Source of the DNA: Synechococcus sp. SP2 MAG
GTDB taxonomy: Bacteria; Cyanobacteriota; Cyanobacteriia; PCC-6307; Cyanobiaceae
NCBI GenBank assembly: GCA_030756895.1
Contig: JAVBIX010000009.1
Coordinates: 1 to 64,000 of the forward strand
DNA: 64,000 nucleotides
Direction of reading: 5' to 3'
Shown: in pieces, positions 18,383 through 26,524 of the stretch
How positions within the stretch are numbered: the first letter of the stretch is position 1
Layout: every line of letters starts with the position of its first letter
Notes under the pieces: model-generated
The model's database searches: none
Seen by the model: only the letters and a program-made list of their open reading frames with translations
Told to the model about the DNA's origin: nothing
Position numbers and translations under genes: made by a program

Positions 18383-19419
18383 CAGGCCACACGCTCCATG
18401 ATCTGGTGGTGTTCCACGTAATCGAGGCTCCACTCCTCTGGGGAGGCTGCAATGCGCTGCTTCAAGCGCTCATAAACGAGATCTGCTGTCTGATCACCAG
18501 CGACGGAGGCAAAACTGTGGCGGCTCCAGCTACGGATAGTCGCCATCAATCCTTCGGCGAAAGACGCGGTATCTGCGTCTTCGTTCCAACGCTTGCGATA
18601 GGGGCAGGGCACATGGACAGTGCGCTCATCAACGAGCCTGAGGCCATTGACGTAAGCCGCTGAAGTCTTGTCCTTCAGGGGAGCCATGAACTCCTCCGGA
18701 GACTTGTAGAAGTTCAGGATCGTGCCCTTGCGGTAGATCTCTTCGCTGATCACACCTTCATCGGCCAGGCTGCGCCAGATCTGATGCAGCTGATCATGAA
18801 CGTTGCGAGTCACTCCACCGTTATGACCGAGGTATCGGCCTTCTTCGTCTCGGGACAAATTTACGGTGAGCAGGCGGCCGCCTACGGCGAGCTCCACGCT
18901 GCGAAGTTCGAGGACGCTGGCCCAGTCCTTCATCGCTTGAGCCGTGAAGCGCTCAAGGGCCTCTTTGTCGTCAGAGGCGAGCACGTGGGTGTGCGTGTTG
19001 AGGGGGCCAGGGGATTCACTCAACCAATGCATGGCTGTGGCTGAGAAGCCGAAACTCACGGTCTCAGGGGCCACCAGGGGCTCATAGAAGCTGCGAGCAC
19101 TCACCAGCACGGTGGGATTGGGAGGGCGACCCAACTGTTTGGCAATATTTTCGGCCAGGGCAACGTTGTCGTTGCTTGGTAGATCGTTGCCGATCAAGGT
19201 GAGATGGGCTTTGGGCTGGCGTTTGTGCAGCCGATCCAAAACCTGAGACCACAGCCCAACAGCGGTGCCGCCGTCGGCAGCGCCGTAATCCATCAGCACG
19301 TAGCTGGAATCGTTCGTTAATTGATCAACACAAGTCAGGGCCCAGTCCGAGGCGGCATCGATGCAGAGGCGTGCGCCTTCGGTTTGCGCGCTGTAACCCG
19401 TGGTCATGGCGATGGCCAT
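18382..19419 (-). CDS. SABATH-family SAM-dependent methyltransferase
   Basis: Methyltransferase of the SABATH type, best known from plants (salicylate, jasmonate, caffeine and trigonelline methyltransferases) and uncommon in bacteria. Three signatures align: the SAM-binding YVLMDYGAADGGTA, the diagnostic NDLPSNDN, and SFGFSATAMHWLSESP (the plant form being SSYSLMWLS, whose Trp contacts the substrate carboxylate). Family members methylate a carboxyl group or a ring nitrogen of small aromatic acids or purines. The frame is open to GTG 19443, with ATG 19419 and 19407 inside; I chose 19419. It is first in a coupled four-gene set and begins about 40 bases after rdgB. Confidence 0.82.
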   Translation of the reverse strand: MAIAMTTGYSAQTEGARLCIDAASDWALTCVDQLTNDSSYVLMDYGAADGGTAVGLWSQVLDRLHKRQPKAHLTLIGNDLPSNDNVALAENIAKQLGRPPNPTVLVSARSFYEPLVAPETVSFGFSATAMHWLSESPGPLNTHTHVLASDDKEALERFTAQAMKDWASVLELRSVELAVGGRLLTVNLSRDEEGRYLGHNGGVTRNVHDQLHQIWRSLADEGVISEEIYRKGTILNFYKSPEEFMAPLKDKTSAAYVNGLRLVDERTVHVPCPYRKRWNEDADTASFAEGLMATIRSWSRHSFASVAGDQTADLVYERLKQRIAASPEEWSLDYVEHHQIMERVA

Positions 19420-19460
19420 AGACCCTTCAATAGCAAGGGGCACCGTACAGGGTTGTTCTG

Positions 19461-20081
19461 TCAGGGGTTTGGCGTTGTACTCGTGTCTTGGCTCGGGCCG
19501 TTGGCGAGAAGCTTCTCCAGCTCTGGCTTTAGCAGGGCAAAGGCGCGCCCTCGATGCCCGTGTTGTTTTTTGTGATCCAGAGTCATTTCGGCAAAGGTGA
19601 GTCCACTGTTTTTGACCTCAAACACGGGGTCGTAGCCGAACCCTTGCGTCCCCCGAGCCCTGAAGGTGATCGATCCTTCGCAGTGCCCCTCCACCGCTGC
19701 CAGCACACTGCCGTCAGGAGCTGCAATACACAGCGCCGCACTAAAACGCGCCTGGCGGTCGTTGCGATCCCCCAGCTCATTGAGCAGTCGTTGAATGCGT
19801 TCGGGGTCGGAGTCTGCGTACCGCGCCGAATAAACCCCCGGAGCACCACCAAGTGCATCCACGCTCAGGCCTGAATCATCGGCGAGTGCCCAGTGGCCAG
19901 TGGCTTCAGCAACAGCCCTGGCTTTGAGGAGGGCGTTATCGCGGAAGGTGATTCCGGTTTCTTCCACTTCGATCCCCTCGGGTTGAGGATCTACTTGCAG
20001 GGGCAACTGTTGCAGCAGGTTCGAAAACTCTCGGATTTTGCCGGCATTCCCGCTGGCAATCACCAGAACGCGGTTGCTCAT
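19461..20081 (-). CDS. rdgB: XTP/dITP pyrophosphatase (non-canonical purine NTP hydrolase)
   Basis: House-cleaning enzyme hydrolysing dITP, ITP and XTP to monophosphates. HAM1/RdgB motifs are intact: VIASGNAGKIREF at the start, VEETGITFRDNALLKA, ALADDSGLSVDALGGAPGVYSARYA, GTQGFGYDPVF and MTLDHKKQHGHRGRA. The length of 206 residues is normal. ATG 20081 overlaps the phosphoglucomutase stop (ATGA); the upstream-extended reading frame adds only Arg-rich, non-family sequence. It leads directly into the methyltransferase cluster on the same strand. Confidence 0.95.
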   Translation of the reverse strand: MSNRVLVIASGNAGKIREFSNLLQQLPLQVDPQPEGIEVEETGITFRDNALLKARAVAEATGHWALADDSGLSVDALGGAPGVYSARYADSDPERIQRLLNELGDRNDRQARFSAALCIAAPDGSVLAAVEGHCEGSITFRARGTQGFGYDPVFEVKNSGLTFAEMTLDHKKQHGHRGRAFALLKPELEKLLANGPSQDTSTTPNP

Positions 20082-21541
20082 ATGGCGGCTGCAAAGGTGC
20101 GGGCCCAGCTCAGAACCTCCTCGACCCGCGACGGGCTTGGCGCTTCGCAGTAAAGGCGAAGCAAGGGCTCTGTTCCAGAGAAGCGCAGCATCAGCCAATG
20201 GCTTGGGCCGATCCTGAGTTTGACGCCGTCTGTGGTGACCACCTCGAGCACAGGACATCCAGCGACCTCCTGGGGAGGCGTGTCAGCCAAAAGGGCTTCT
20301 AGCCGGCGGCGGGAGTCCATGTCGGCGAGGCGGAGGTCGAGGCGGTCGTAGAAGGCCTCGCCACCACAACGCTCTTGGATGGTTTTCATGCGCTCACCAA
20401 GGGGCTGCTTCCCTTCCACCAACGCTTCGAGCACGAGCACGGCGGCAAACAGGGCGTCCCGTTCTGGCAGGTGCATGCCAAATCCCACGCCGCCGGACTC
20501 CTCTCCGCCGATCAGCACCTCTCCGGTCAACATTTCAGCCGCGATGTACTTGAAGCCCACAGGGAGTTCAAGGACCTCCCGGCCCAGATCTTCCGCAACA
20601 AGGCGCATGAGGTCGGAGCCGCTCACCGTTTTCACCACCGATCCAGGCAGATTTTTGGCACGAGCCAAGTGATCGATTAGCAGTGGCATCAACTGTTGGG
20701 TGCTGCAGAACCGTCCGTTTTCATCCACGGCGGCAATGCGGTCGCCATCGCCATCAAAGACCAAGCCAACGGCATGGCGGCCCTTTGCTTTTGAGGCTTT
20801 CACCGCTGCTATCAGTTCCCCGAGGTGAGGGGCCAGGGGTTCTGGCGCACATCCACCAAACAGGGGATCACGGTTGGATCTCATCTCGGTGATCAGATCC
20901 TTGGCATCGTCTCCCATGAGATCTGATACGCAACCGGCTGCCGATCCATGCATGGGGTCGACGAACACGTGGAGACCCATGGCCCGCAGGCCAGCGGTCA
21001 GAGCCTGTAGGTCGAATTTGGCTCGCAATCCTGCGAGATGTTCTCCGCGGCCATCAAAGCGTTCGCTACTGCCAGCCACCGGCACTGTGATGCCTCCAGC
21101 GGCCAGCCGTCGCTCCACTGCTGCAGTGAAGGTGCCCTCAACCGATCCACCAAAGGGGCCTTTGATTTTGAGCCCAAGCCATTCCGGAGGGTTATGACTG
21201 GCCGTGATCACCAGTGCCCCGAGTGATTGGCGCTCTACGACTGCCCAGCTGCAGGCCGGCGTGGGAACGGCCGTATCGGTGAGAAGCGGTTCCAGGCCGC
21301 AGCCGCGGACGGCTGCAGCCACAACTTCGGCGAGTTCAGGAGCGAGGAAGCGGCGGTCGTAGCCGATCACGACTGTGCGGCTGTTTAAACCTGGAGGTGC
21401 CTGGTGGGCGAGCTCTTGGGCTGCCGCGACGGCAACAGGAAGCAATCGCTCCACCGTGATATCCACCCCCAAAATGCCTCGCCAACCATCGGTACCAAAC
21501 CGGATCGGAGAGGCGTCCAAAGGGAGAGGGGAAGACACCAT
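20078..21541 (-). CDS. Phosphoglucomutase/phosphomannomutase family protein
   Basis: Alpha-D-phosphohexomutase interconverting hexose 1- and 6-phosphates for glycogen and nucleotide-sugar supply. The four family domains are visible: FGTDGWRG near the start, the phosphoserine loop TASHNPPEW, the metal loop FDGDGDRIA, the sugar-binding GGEESGG, and the phosphate-binding RFSGTEPLLRLY. At about 487 residues the length is standard. The start is ATG 21541; an in-frame ATG at 21559 is the alternative. It is translationally coupled to rdgB. Glucose versus mannose specificity cannot be told from sequence alone. Confidence 0.92.
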   Translation of the reverse strand: MVSSPLPLDASPIRFGTDGWRGILGVDITVERLLPVAVAAAQELAHQAPPGLNSRTVVIGYDRRFLAPELAEVVAAAVRGCGLEPLLTDTAVPTPACSWAVVERQSLGALVITASHNPPEWLGLKIKGPFGGSVEGTFTAAVERRLAAGGITVPVAGSSERFDGRGEHLAGLRAKFDLQALTAGLRAMGLHVFVDPMHGSAAGCVSDLMGDDAKDLITEMRSNRDPLFGGCAPEPLAPHLGELIAAVKASKAKGRHAVGLVFDGDGDRIAAVDENGRFCSTQQLMPLLIDHLARAKNLPGSVVKTVSGSDLMRLVAEDLGREVLELPVGFKYIAAEMLTGEVLIGGEESGGVGFGMHLPERDALFAAVLVLEALVEGKQPLGERMKTIQERCGGEAFYDRLDLRLADMDSRRRLEALLADTPPQEVAGCPVLEVVTTDGVKLRIGPSHWLMLRFSGTEPLLRLYCEAPSPSRVEEVLSWARTFAAAI

Positions 21542-21593
21542 GGGTTGCAATCGATGCACAGGATCTAGCAGCTGGCCGCCTTAACGTCGGCTG

Positions 21594-23096
21594 ATGGGTG
21601 CCACCCCTCACGCTGACAATCCGCTCACGGACAGGTTGCTGCGGAGCTGGGTGCGCTGCAGAAGGAGGGCATGGCTCGACCGACATGCCAATCCAGATGA
21701 TCGCCGTTACACCGCGCATCGCACCTTGCAACTGGATGACCAACAGCGCAGTTTCGTGGCCTTGCTGCCGGGTAAGCCTGGGCATGGTCAGGCCGCTTGT
21801 GAGCGCGGAGATGCCGGAGTTGTCGGGGTGAGGTTGCGCGGAGTTCTGCCGGACGACTCACCCTTGAAGGGTGCGGCTCTAGAAGCCCATCCGCCTCTGC
21901 TGGAGAGGGTGAAAGGGTTGAGTCGTTGGGGGGACTTTGCTTATCGGCCCGTGATCGCTCGGCAGGGCCGCCGATTAACCCGAGAACACCGTTTCCAGCT
22001 TGCCTTGGCTGGACGCTTATTGGCTGAATTTCAGGGTGGCCCCGTGCCTGATGGCCTTGCGGTGGCAGGTTCGGGGCGACGTTTAGAGCGTGAGCGCTTA
22101 CCGCTTGGCAACAGCTTGAATCGCCAGCTCGACGACTCTCTGCTGCGACTGTCGGCCGATCTGAACAGAACCGATCCGCCAGCTTTGACGGCAGATCGTC
22201 GCAAGTGCACCCTCTGCAGCTGGCGGGGGCTCTGCAACGACGTTGCGTCTCAAGAAGGGCATCTCAGTGAAGTGAGTGGGATTGGTGCCAAAAGGCGGGA
22301 GATGCTTCAAGAGATCGGGGTCAAAAGCCTTCAGGCTTTGGCCGCAGCCAACCCCAAGGATCTCGCTGGGCAGCTCAAGCGCTTCGGCGAACAGCATGCA
22401 GCGATGGCGGCCCCTTTGGTGGCCCAAGCCCGTGTTCAACGCGATGGGGTTGTGGAGCGTCTTGATGCTCTCCCCGCCCTACCTGAATTGCTGAATGCTC
22501 CAGGGGTGCTGCTCTACGACATCGAATCAGATCCGGATGCGCGCGATGACTTTTTGCACGGATTTGTCCGCTTGCCCAATGACGGGTCGCCGAGTGACGG
22601 AGTCTCGAGCTGGGATCTGAAGCGTGCCACCTATCACCCGCTGCTGGTGCTTCAAGAACACGGTGAGAAGCGTTGCTGGCAAAGGATCCAGCGTTTTCTT
22701 GCCACCTATCCCGATTGGGTGATCCTTCATTACGGCGAAACCGAGTCGCTGGCGCTGTTGCGTATGGCCAAACGCCAGGGCGTTTCAGACAAAGAACAGC
22801 AAGCCCTGCGGGAGAGGCTGATTGATGTGCATGCCCGCTTGCGTGCCCATTGGCAACTCCCCCTGAGCAGCTATGGCCTAAAGGCCGTAGCTGGGTGGAG
22901 AGGATTCAAATGGGGCCAGACAGGAGTGGATGGAGCAAGGGCTCTGTTGTGGTGGCGTCAGTGGCGGGGTGCGGGAGTCAACGCTCGGGGCTCTAGCCAT
23001 GCCTTGCGTTGGATCCTCACTTACAACCGCGACGATGGCTTGGCCACATGGGCGGTGGCGCAATGGTTGTTGAGTGGAGATCAAGGCCCGGCCTAA
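21594..23096 (+). CDS. TM0106-type RecB-like nuclease/RNase H-fold exonuclease
   Basis: A 500-residue protein with three parts. Residues 1-215 resemble a RecB/Cas4-type nuclease, with four cysteines placed as for a 4Fe-4S cluster (C22; C205, C208, C214 in CTLCSWRGLC). A helix-hairpin-helix (VSGIGAKRREMLQEIGV) follows. The C-terminal YprB-like RNase H-fold domain has acidic motifs LYDIESD and YNRDDGLATW. The expected nuclease D-x-K in the first part reads YRPVIARQGRR and looks degraded (see findings). Probable DNA repair or processing role. It is divergent from the phosphoglucomutase gene. Confidence 0.82.
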   Translation: MGATPHADNPLTDRLLRSWVRCRRRAWLDRHANPDDRRYTAHRTLQLDDQQRSFVALLPGKPGHGQAACERGDAGVVGVRLRGVLPDDSPLKGAALEAHPPLLERVKGLSRWGDFAYRPVIARQGRRLTREHRFQLALAGRLLAEFQGGPVPDGLAVAGSGRRLERERLPLGNSLNRQLDDSLLRLSADLNRTDPPALTADRRKCTLCSWRGLCNDVASQEGHLSEVSGIGAKRREMLQEIGVKSLQALAAANPKDLAGQLKRFGEQHAAMAAPLVAQARVQRDGVVERLDALPALPELLNAPGVLLYDIESDPDARDDFLHGFVRLPNDGSPSDGVSSWDLKRATYHPLLVLQEHGEKRCWQRIQRFLATYPDWVILHYGETESLALLRMAKRQGVSDKEQQALRERLIDVHARLRAHWQLPLSSYGLKAVAGWRGFKWGQTGVDGARALLWWRQWRGAGVNARGSSHALRWILTYNRDDGLATWAVAQWLLSGDQGPA

Positions 23097-23947
23097 GCGC
23101 GTTTGGGTGGCTCGGAAAAGGCCTCCGGCTTAAACAGTTGAATCGTTCCTTGATCGCCATCGAGGGTGAGTTCGGGATCTGCCAATGCTTGTCGGCGCAC
23201 CAGGGCAAGGCCAATCCATTCCTGGGGCGAGCCTTCAGCAGACGCAATCTCAACAGCGGAGGTGATGACACCTGCACGGTCCCCCTGGCGTCGCAGCACG
23301 GTGCCCCGCTGAGGGATAGTCCCCTGAAGATTGCTGGAGAGGATGCGCCAACTCCGCAATTGTTGTTTGACTTCCCCTTTTGAAGCCAGCTTTGCCACCG
23401 TTTCTTGCCCCAGGTAACACCCTTTGTTGAGATGCACCCAGGGGGAAAGGCCCAGTTCAAAGGGATTGGTGGTTCCATCCAATTCACCATCACTGAGAGG
23501 CCACCCCTGTTCCAGGCGCCAACGATCCAGTTGGTTGGTGTTGGCGGCTTCACTGGCGGAGAAGCGATCGCTTTGGTTCGGCTCATCCTCTGTCCAACAC
23601 ACATTGACCGGCTCCATCGGCTGGCCTTGAACCAGCAGCTCTTGCCTGCGTTGTTGGCGGGTCCCTTTGAGGCGGACGCGGTCGGCGGGAAAGATCACGC
23701 GATCGAACCCTTGGCTCACGGCATCCACCGATCCAGCGAGAACGAGCACATCAGCGCCTGTGGCGTCCATTCGGATTTCAAGCAGGGCCTGCACCCGTCC
23801 GGTGGCATCAAGCCAGCAGGCCGGGAGGGAATCACCCTCTGCAGCCTGCTGGACATCGGCACTGGTCTGGCCTTGAAGGAAGGTGCGGCTGCCACTCCCC
23901 TCGAGTCGCAACACCGGGAAGCTTTGATCCCAAAGGAGCTTGCTCAT
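23093..23947 (-). CDS. ygfZ: YgfZ/GcvT-like folate-binding protein
   Basis: Tetrahydrofolate-dependent protein supporting Fe-S cluster assembly or repair, related to the glycine cleavage T protein. The diagnostic motif K-G-C-Y-x-G-Q-E is at residues 175-182 ([13 protein letters not shown]), with the conserved cysteine C177. The N-terminal GcvT-like region carries LQGQTSADV and [12 protein letters not shown]. The length of 284 residues fits. It overlaps pyrE upstream by four bases (ATGA). Its stop overlaps that of the convergent TM0106-type gene. Confidence 0.88.
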   Translation of the reverse strand: MSKLLWDQSFPVLRLEGSGSRTFLQGQTSADVQQAAEGDSLPACWLDATGRVQALLEIRMDATGADVLVLAGSVDAVSQGFDRVIFPADRVRLKGTRQQRRQELLVQGQPMEPVNVCWTEDEPNQSDRFSASEAANTNQLDRWRLEQGWPLSDGELDGTTNPFELGLSPWVHLNKGCYLGQETVAKLASKGEVKQQLRSWRILSSNLQGTIPQRGTVLRRQGDRAGVITSAVEIASAEGSPQEWIGLALVRRQALADPELTLDGDQGTIQLFKPEAFSEPPKRA

Positions 23948-24513
23948 GCTTGGAGCTCACGGGACTGGGCGGCCACCTCTTCCAGGCGATACAAGCTGTG
24001 TAATTCGAGGCCAGCAGCCTGCATCGCAGCAGCCCCTCCCTCTTCACGGTCAACAATCGTCACCACTCGATTCACGGTGTAGCCAGCTGCTCGGAGTTGT
24101 TCAACAGCCTTGATGGATGACCCTCCGGTGGTGACCACATCCTCCAGAACGGTGATGAGCGCACCCTTCTCTGGCAGGGGCCCCTCCAGCCAGGCACCAG
24201 TGCCGTGGCCTTTGGCCTGCTTGCGCACGATCAGAGCATTCAGAGAGCGTCCTGCTTGGGCAGCAGCGAGGGCAACGCCACTCACGAGCGGATCGGCTCC
24301 AAGGGTGAGGCCGCCAACGGCTGCCGCATCGGCCTCCACCAGCGCCAACATCGCCGGGCAGAGCAGGGCTAGGCCTGAACCGCTCAAGCTGACCGGCTTG
24401 CAATTCACGTAGTGATCACTGCTGCGACCGGACGCGAGGGTGAAGTTGCCATGGCGGTAAGCCTCTATCGCCAAGCGTTTCAGCAGGGGGTCGTGTTCAA
24501 GAGGTTGAGACAT
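23944..24513 (-). CDS. pyrE: Orotate phosphoribosyltransferase
   Basis: Converts orotate and PRPP to orotidine 5'-monophosphate in pyrimidine synthesis. Motifs: [17 protein letters not shown] near the start, the [10 protein letters not shown] loop, and the PRPP-binding [15 protein letters not shown]. The length of 189 residues is typical. The start is ATG 24513, with a downstream ATGA overlap onto ygfZ, making a two-gene unit. It is divergent from the exported protein gene at 24562. Confidence 0.95.
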   Translation of the reverse strand: MSQPLEHDPLLKRLAIEAYRHGNFTLASGRSSDHYVNCKPVSLSGSGLALLCPAMLALVEADAAAVGGLTLGADPLVSGVALAAAQAGRSLNALIVRKQAKGHGTGAWLEGPLPEKGALITVLEDVVTTGGSSIKAVEQLRAAGYTVNRVVTIVDREEGGAAAMQAAGLELHSLYRLEEVAAQSRELQA

Positions 24514-24561
24514 CGGGGCTGGTGCGCAGCGAATCCTCTGCCTAGTTTGCGCGCAGTCGTG

Positions 24562-25092
24562 ATGGTTTTTGTGCGCAGACTCCCGTTTTCTGTTCTGACG
24601 ATCATGGGTCCACTCGCTCTGTGGCAGGCAGATCCTGGTCTTGCCAATACTGTGGTTTGTGTGTCGAGCCTTGAAGCTCCTGCGCCTTCAAGCGGTGGAA
24701 GCGAGGTCTTTGCCCCCGTTGAGGTGAGCCGCTGTGGCCCTGTTAAGACAACCGACGCGCTGTTAACGGAGCGGTTTTACACCTGGACGGCACCCTTCGC
24801 TCGTGGGGTAGATCTGATGCACCAGTTCACAGACTTGCTTGGCATTGCTGTGGCTGGGCCTGAGGGCAACAGGGTGATGGGATTTGGCTTCCCCGATCAG
24901 ACGATTGTTTGGGATGGATCTGCCTTGCAATCCACTTATCAGGTGTTGCTTGAGGAGCAAAGTCCGGCGATTCCGTGGCGCACGGTGGATATTGCCAACG
25001 GATTTACGAGCAGCTTGGCGGAGGAAGGTCAGGTCAGAATGCCAATCGAGCGGAATGATCCACCCTCAGCACCCATTCGTGCCTTGTGGTAA
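24562..25092 (+). CDS. Hypothetical exported protein
   Basis: I do not recognise a family. About 177 residues beginning at ATG 24562, with an N-terminal signal-like stretch ([21 protein letters not shown], cleavage likely after PGLANT). The mature part contains two cysteines (VVCVSS and SRCGPVK) that could pair. It also has well-ordered hydrophobic segments ([35 protein letters not shown]). It is probably periplasmic. It ends 14 bases before a tRNA gene. The reading frame continues upstream of 24562, but that part overlaps pyrE antisense and does not look coding. Confidence 0.6.
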   Translation: MVFVRRLPFSVLTIMGPLALWQADPGLANTVVCVSSLEAPAPSSGGSEVFAPVEVSRCGPVKTTDALLTERFYTWTAPFARGVDLMHQFTDLLGIAVAGPEGNRVMGFGFPDQTIVWDGSALQSTYQVLLEEQSPAIPWRTVDIANGFTSSLAEEGQVRMPIERNDPPSAPIRALW

Positions 25093-25106
25093 ACCCGTGA
25101 TAACGC

Positions 25107-25179
25107 GGGGGTCTAGCAATCTGGTGAATGCAGCGAACTCATAATTCGCCTTAGCCGAGTTCGATCCTCGGGACCCCCA
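25107..25179 (+). tRNA. tRNA with CAT anticodon (elongator Met or lysidine-modified Ile2)
   Basis: A complete cloverleaf can be folded. The acceptor GGGGGTC pairs with GACCCCC. The D stem is GCA/TGC. The anticodon stem GCGAA/TTCGC encloses loop CTCATAA (anticodon CAT), followed by a five-base variable loop and T arm CCGAG-TTCGATC-CTCGG. The discriminator is A and CCA is not encoded. The initiator feature of three G:C pairs at the anticodon stem base is absent. Whether it is elongator Met or Ile2 read through lysidine cannot be fixed from sequence alone. Confidence 0.9.
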
Positions 25180-25193
25180 TTCCTTTTTGACTC

Positions 25194-26471
25194 ATGCGCA
25201 CCTTGCTGCTGATCGCGCTTTTGGTCTTACCGGCGTTTTTTGCAGCGGCTGAAGTCTCACTGCTGCGTTTGCGTCCGAGCCGAGTCCATGAACTCCGTGA
25301 GGAGGGCCAGCCCGGTGCTCCAGCGGTCGAGCGCCTCCAGCGCCGCTTGAGAACGGCTCTGCTAATGACCCAGTTCGGGACCACCTTGTCGTTGGTGGCG
25401 CTCGGCTGGATTGCGAAAGGTTTTGGTCAGCGTTGGTGGCCGATGGACACACCAGCCGGTCGTTGGTGGGATCTGGCCTGGTTCCTTGTGTTGGTGGTCT
25501 TGGCCACGCTGTTGTCTGGGCTGCTCCCAAGGGCTCTGGTCCTCAGCCGTCCTGAGCCGGCAGCCTTGCAATTGTCTCCGGTGTTGGAAACCACCATGCA
25601 GGTGTTGCGTCCCCTTTTGTCTTCCCTGGAGGTCATCGCTTCACTCCTGCTTCGTGTTGTGGGCTTGAAGCCTCGCTGGGATGCACTCGTTCCGGCACTA
25701 ACAGCCGGTGAGCTGGAGACTCTCGTGGAGAGTGGGGGAGTTACAGGCCTACGTCCAGATGAACGCAACATTCTTGAAGGGGTGTTTGCGTTACGGGATA
25801 TGCAGGTACGGGAGGTGATGGTTCCTCGTTCTGGGATGGTCACCCTGCCGGTGGAGGTGCGTTTCGCAGAGTTAATGGAGGCCGTTCACCGCACCAGGCA
25901 TGCGCGTTTCCCTGTGATTGGGCAGTCGCTGGATGATGTCCGTGGCGTGTTGGACTTGCGCCGGTTGGCTGAGCCCATCGCCCGTGGCGAACTGCAAAAA
26001 GACTCCGCTCTAGAGCCCTATTTGAGTCCTGCAGAGCGGGTGCCGGAGACGAGCAATCTCGCTGAATTGCTTGCGATTATTCGATCTGGCCATCCTTTGC
26101 TGTTGGTGGTGGATGAACACGGGGGCACCGAGGGATTGGTCACGGCCGCCGATCTCACGGGTGAAATTGTTGGGGATGAGCCAGATCATGAAAGTGCCGA
26201 GCCAGACCTGCAGGCGATTGAGGGCCAGGAGGGTGCCTGGCTGGTTGCTGGTGATTTGGAGATCTTGGAGCTCAATCGCCAACTTGACCTTGACCTGCCT
26301 GAGGCCTCGGACCATCACACGCTTGCTGGCTTCCTGTTGGAACGGTTGCAGCACATTCCTGCCGCTGGAGAAGCGTTGCGGCACAACGGAGTTCAATTCG
26401 AAATCATCACGATGCGAGGCCCGCGCATCGTTCAGGTGCGACTGGTGATCCCTGGTGTGACGAATCACTGA
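25194..26471 (+). CDS. CNNM-domain / CBS-pair membrane protein (hemolysin family)
   Basis: Membrane protein of the CorC/HlyC-CNNM type, implicated in Mg2+ or Co2+ efflux. Four helices of a DUF21/CNNM domain cover residues 1-150 (AAEVSLLRLRPSR; TTLSLVALGW). They are followed by a CBS pair (VREVMVPRSGMVTL; LLLVVDEHGGTEGLVTAADLTGEIVGD) and a C-terminal CorC transporter-associated domain (GDLEILELNRQLDLDLPE). The length of 425 residues is normal. The start is ATG 25194, 14 bases after the tRNA. Metal specificity is not evident. Confidence 0.88.
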   Translation: MRTLLLIALLVLPAFFAAAEVSLLRLRPSRVHELREEGQPGAPAVERLQRRLRTALLMTQFGTTLSLVALGWIAKGFGQRWWPMDTPAGRWWDLAWFLVLVVLATLLSGLLPRALVLSRPEPAALQLSPVLETTMQVLRPLLSSLEVIASLLLRVVGLKPRWDALVPALTAGELETLVESGGVTGLRPDERNILEGVFALRDMQVREVMVPRSGMVTLPVEVRFAELMEAVHRTRHARFPVIGQSLDDVRGVLDLRRLAEPIARGELQKDSALEPYLSPAERVPETSNLAELLAIIRSGHPLLLVVDEHGGTEGLVTAADLTGEIVGDEPDHESAEPDLQAIEGQEGAWLVAGDLEILELNRQLDLDLPEASDHHTLAGFLLERLQHIPAAGEALRHNGVQFEIITMRGPRIVQVRLVIPGVTNH

Positions 26472-26524
26472 AGCGGTCCTAGCTGTTGATCACCGATAAT
26501 CGGCTCTGACCTGCATTCCCTCCG

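Noticed and set aside
20082..20258. N-terminal extension of rdgB by 59 codons
   Set aside because: Arg-rich, not family-like, and antisense-free overlap with the phosphoglucomutase coding end; ATG 20081 gives the standard RdgB start and an ATGA coupling.
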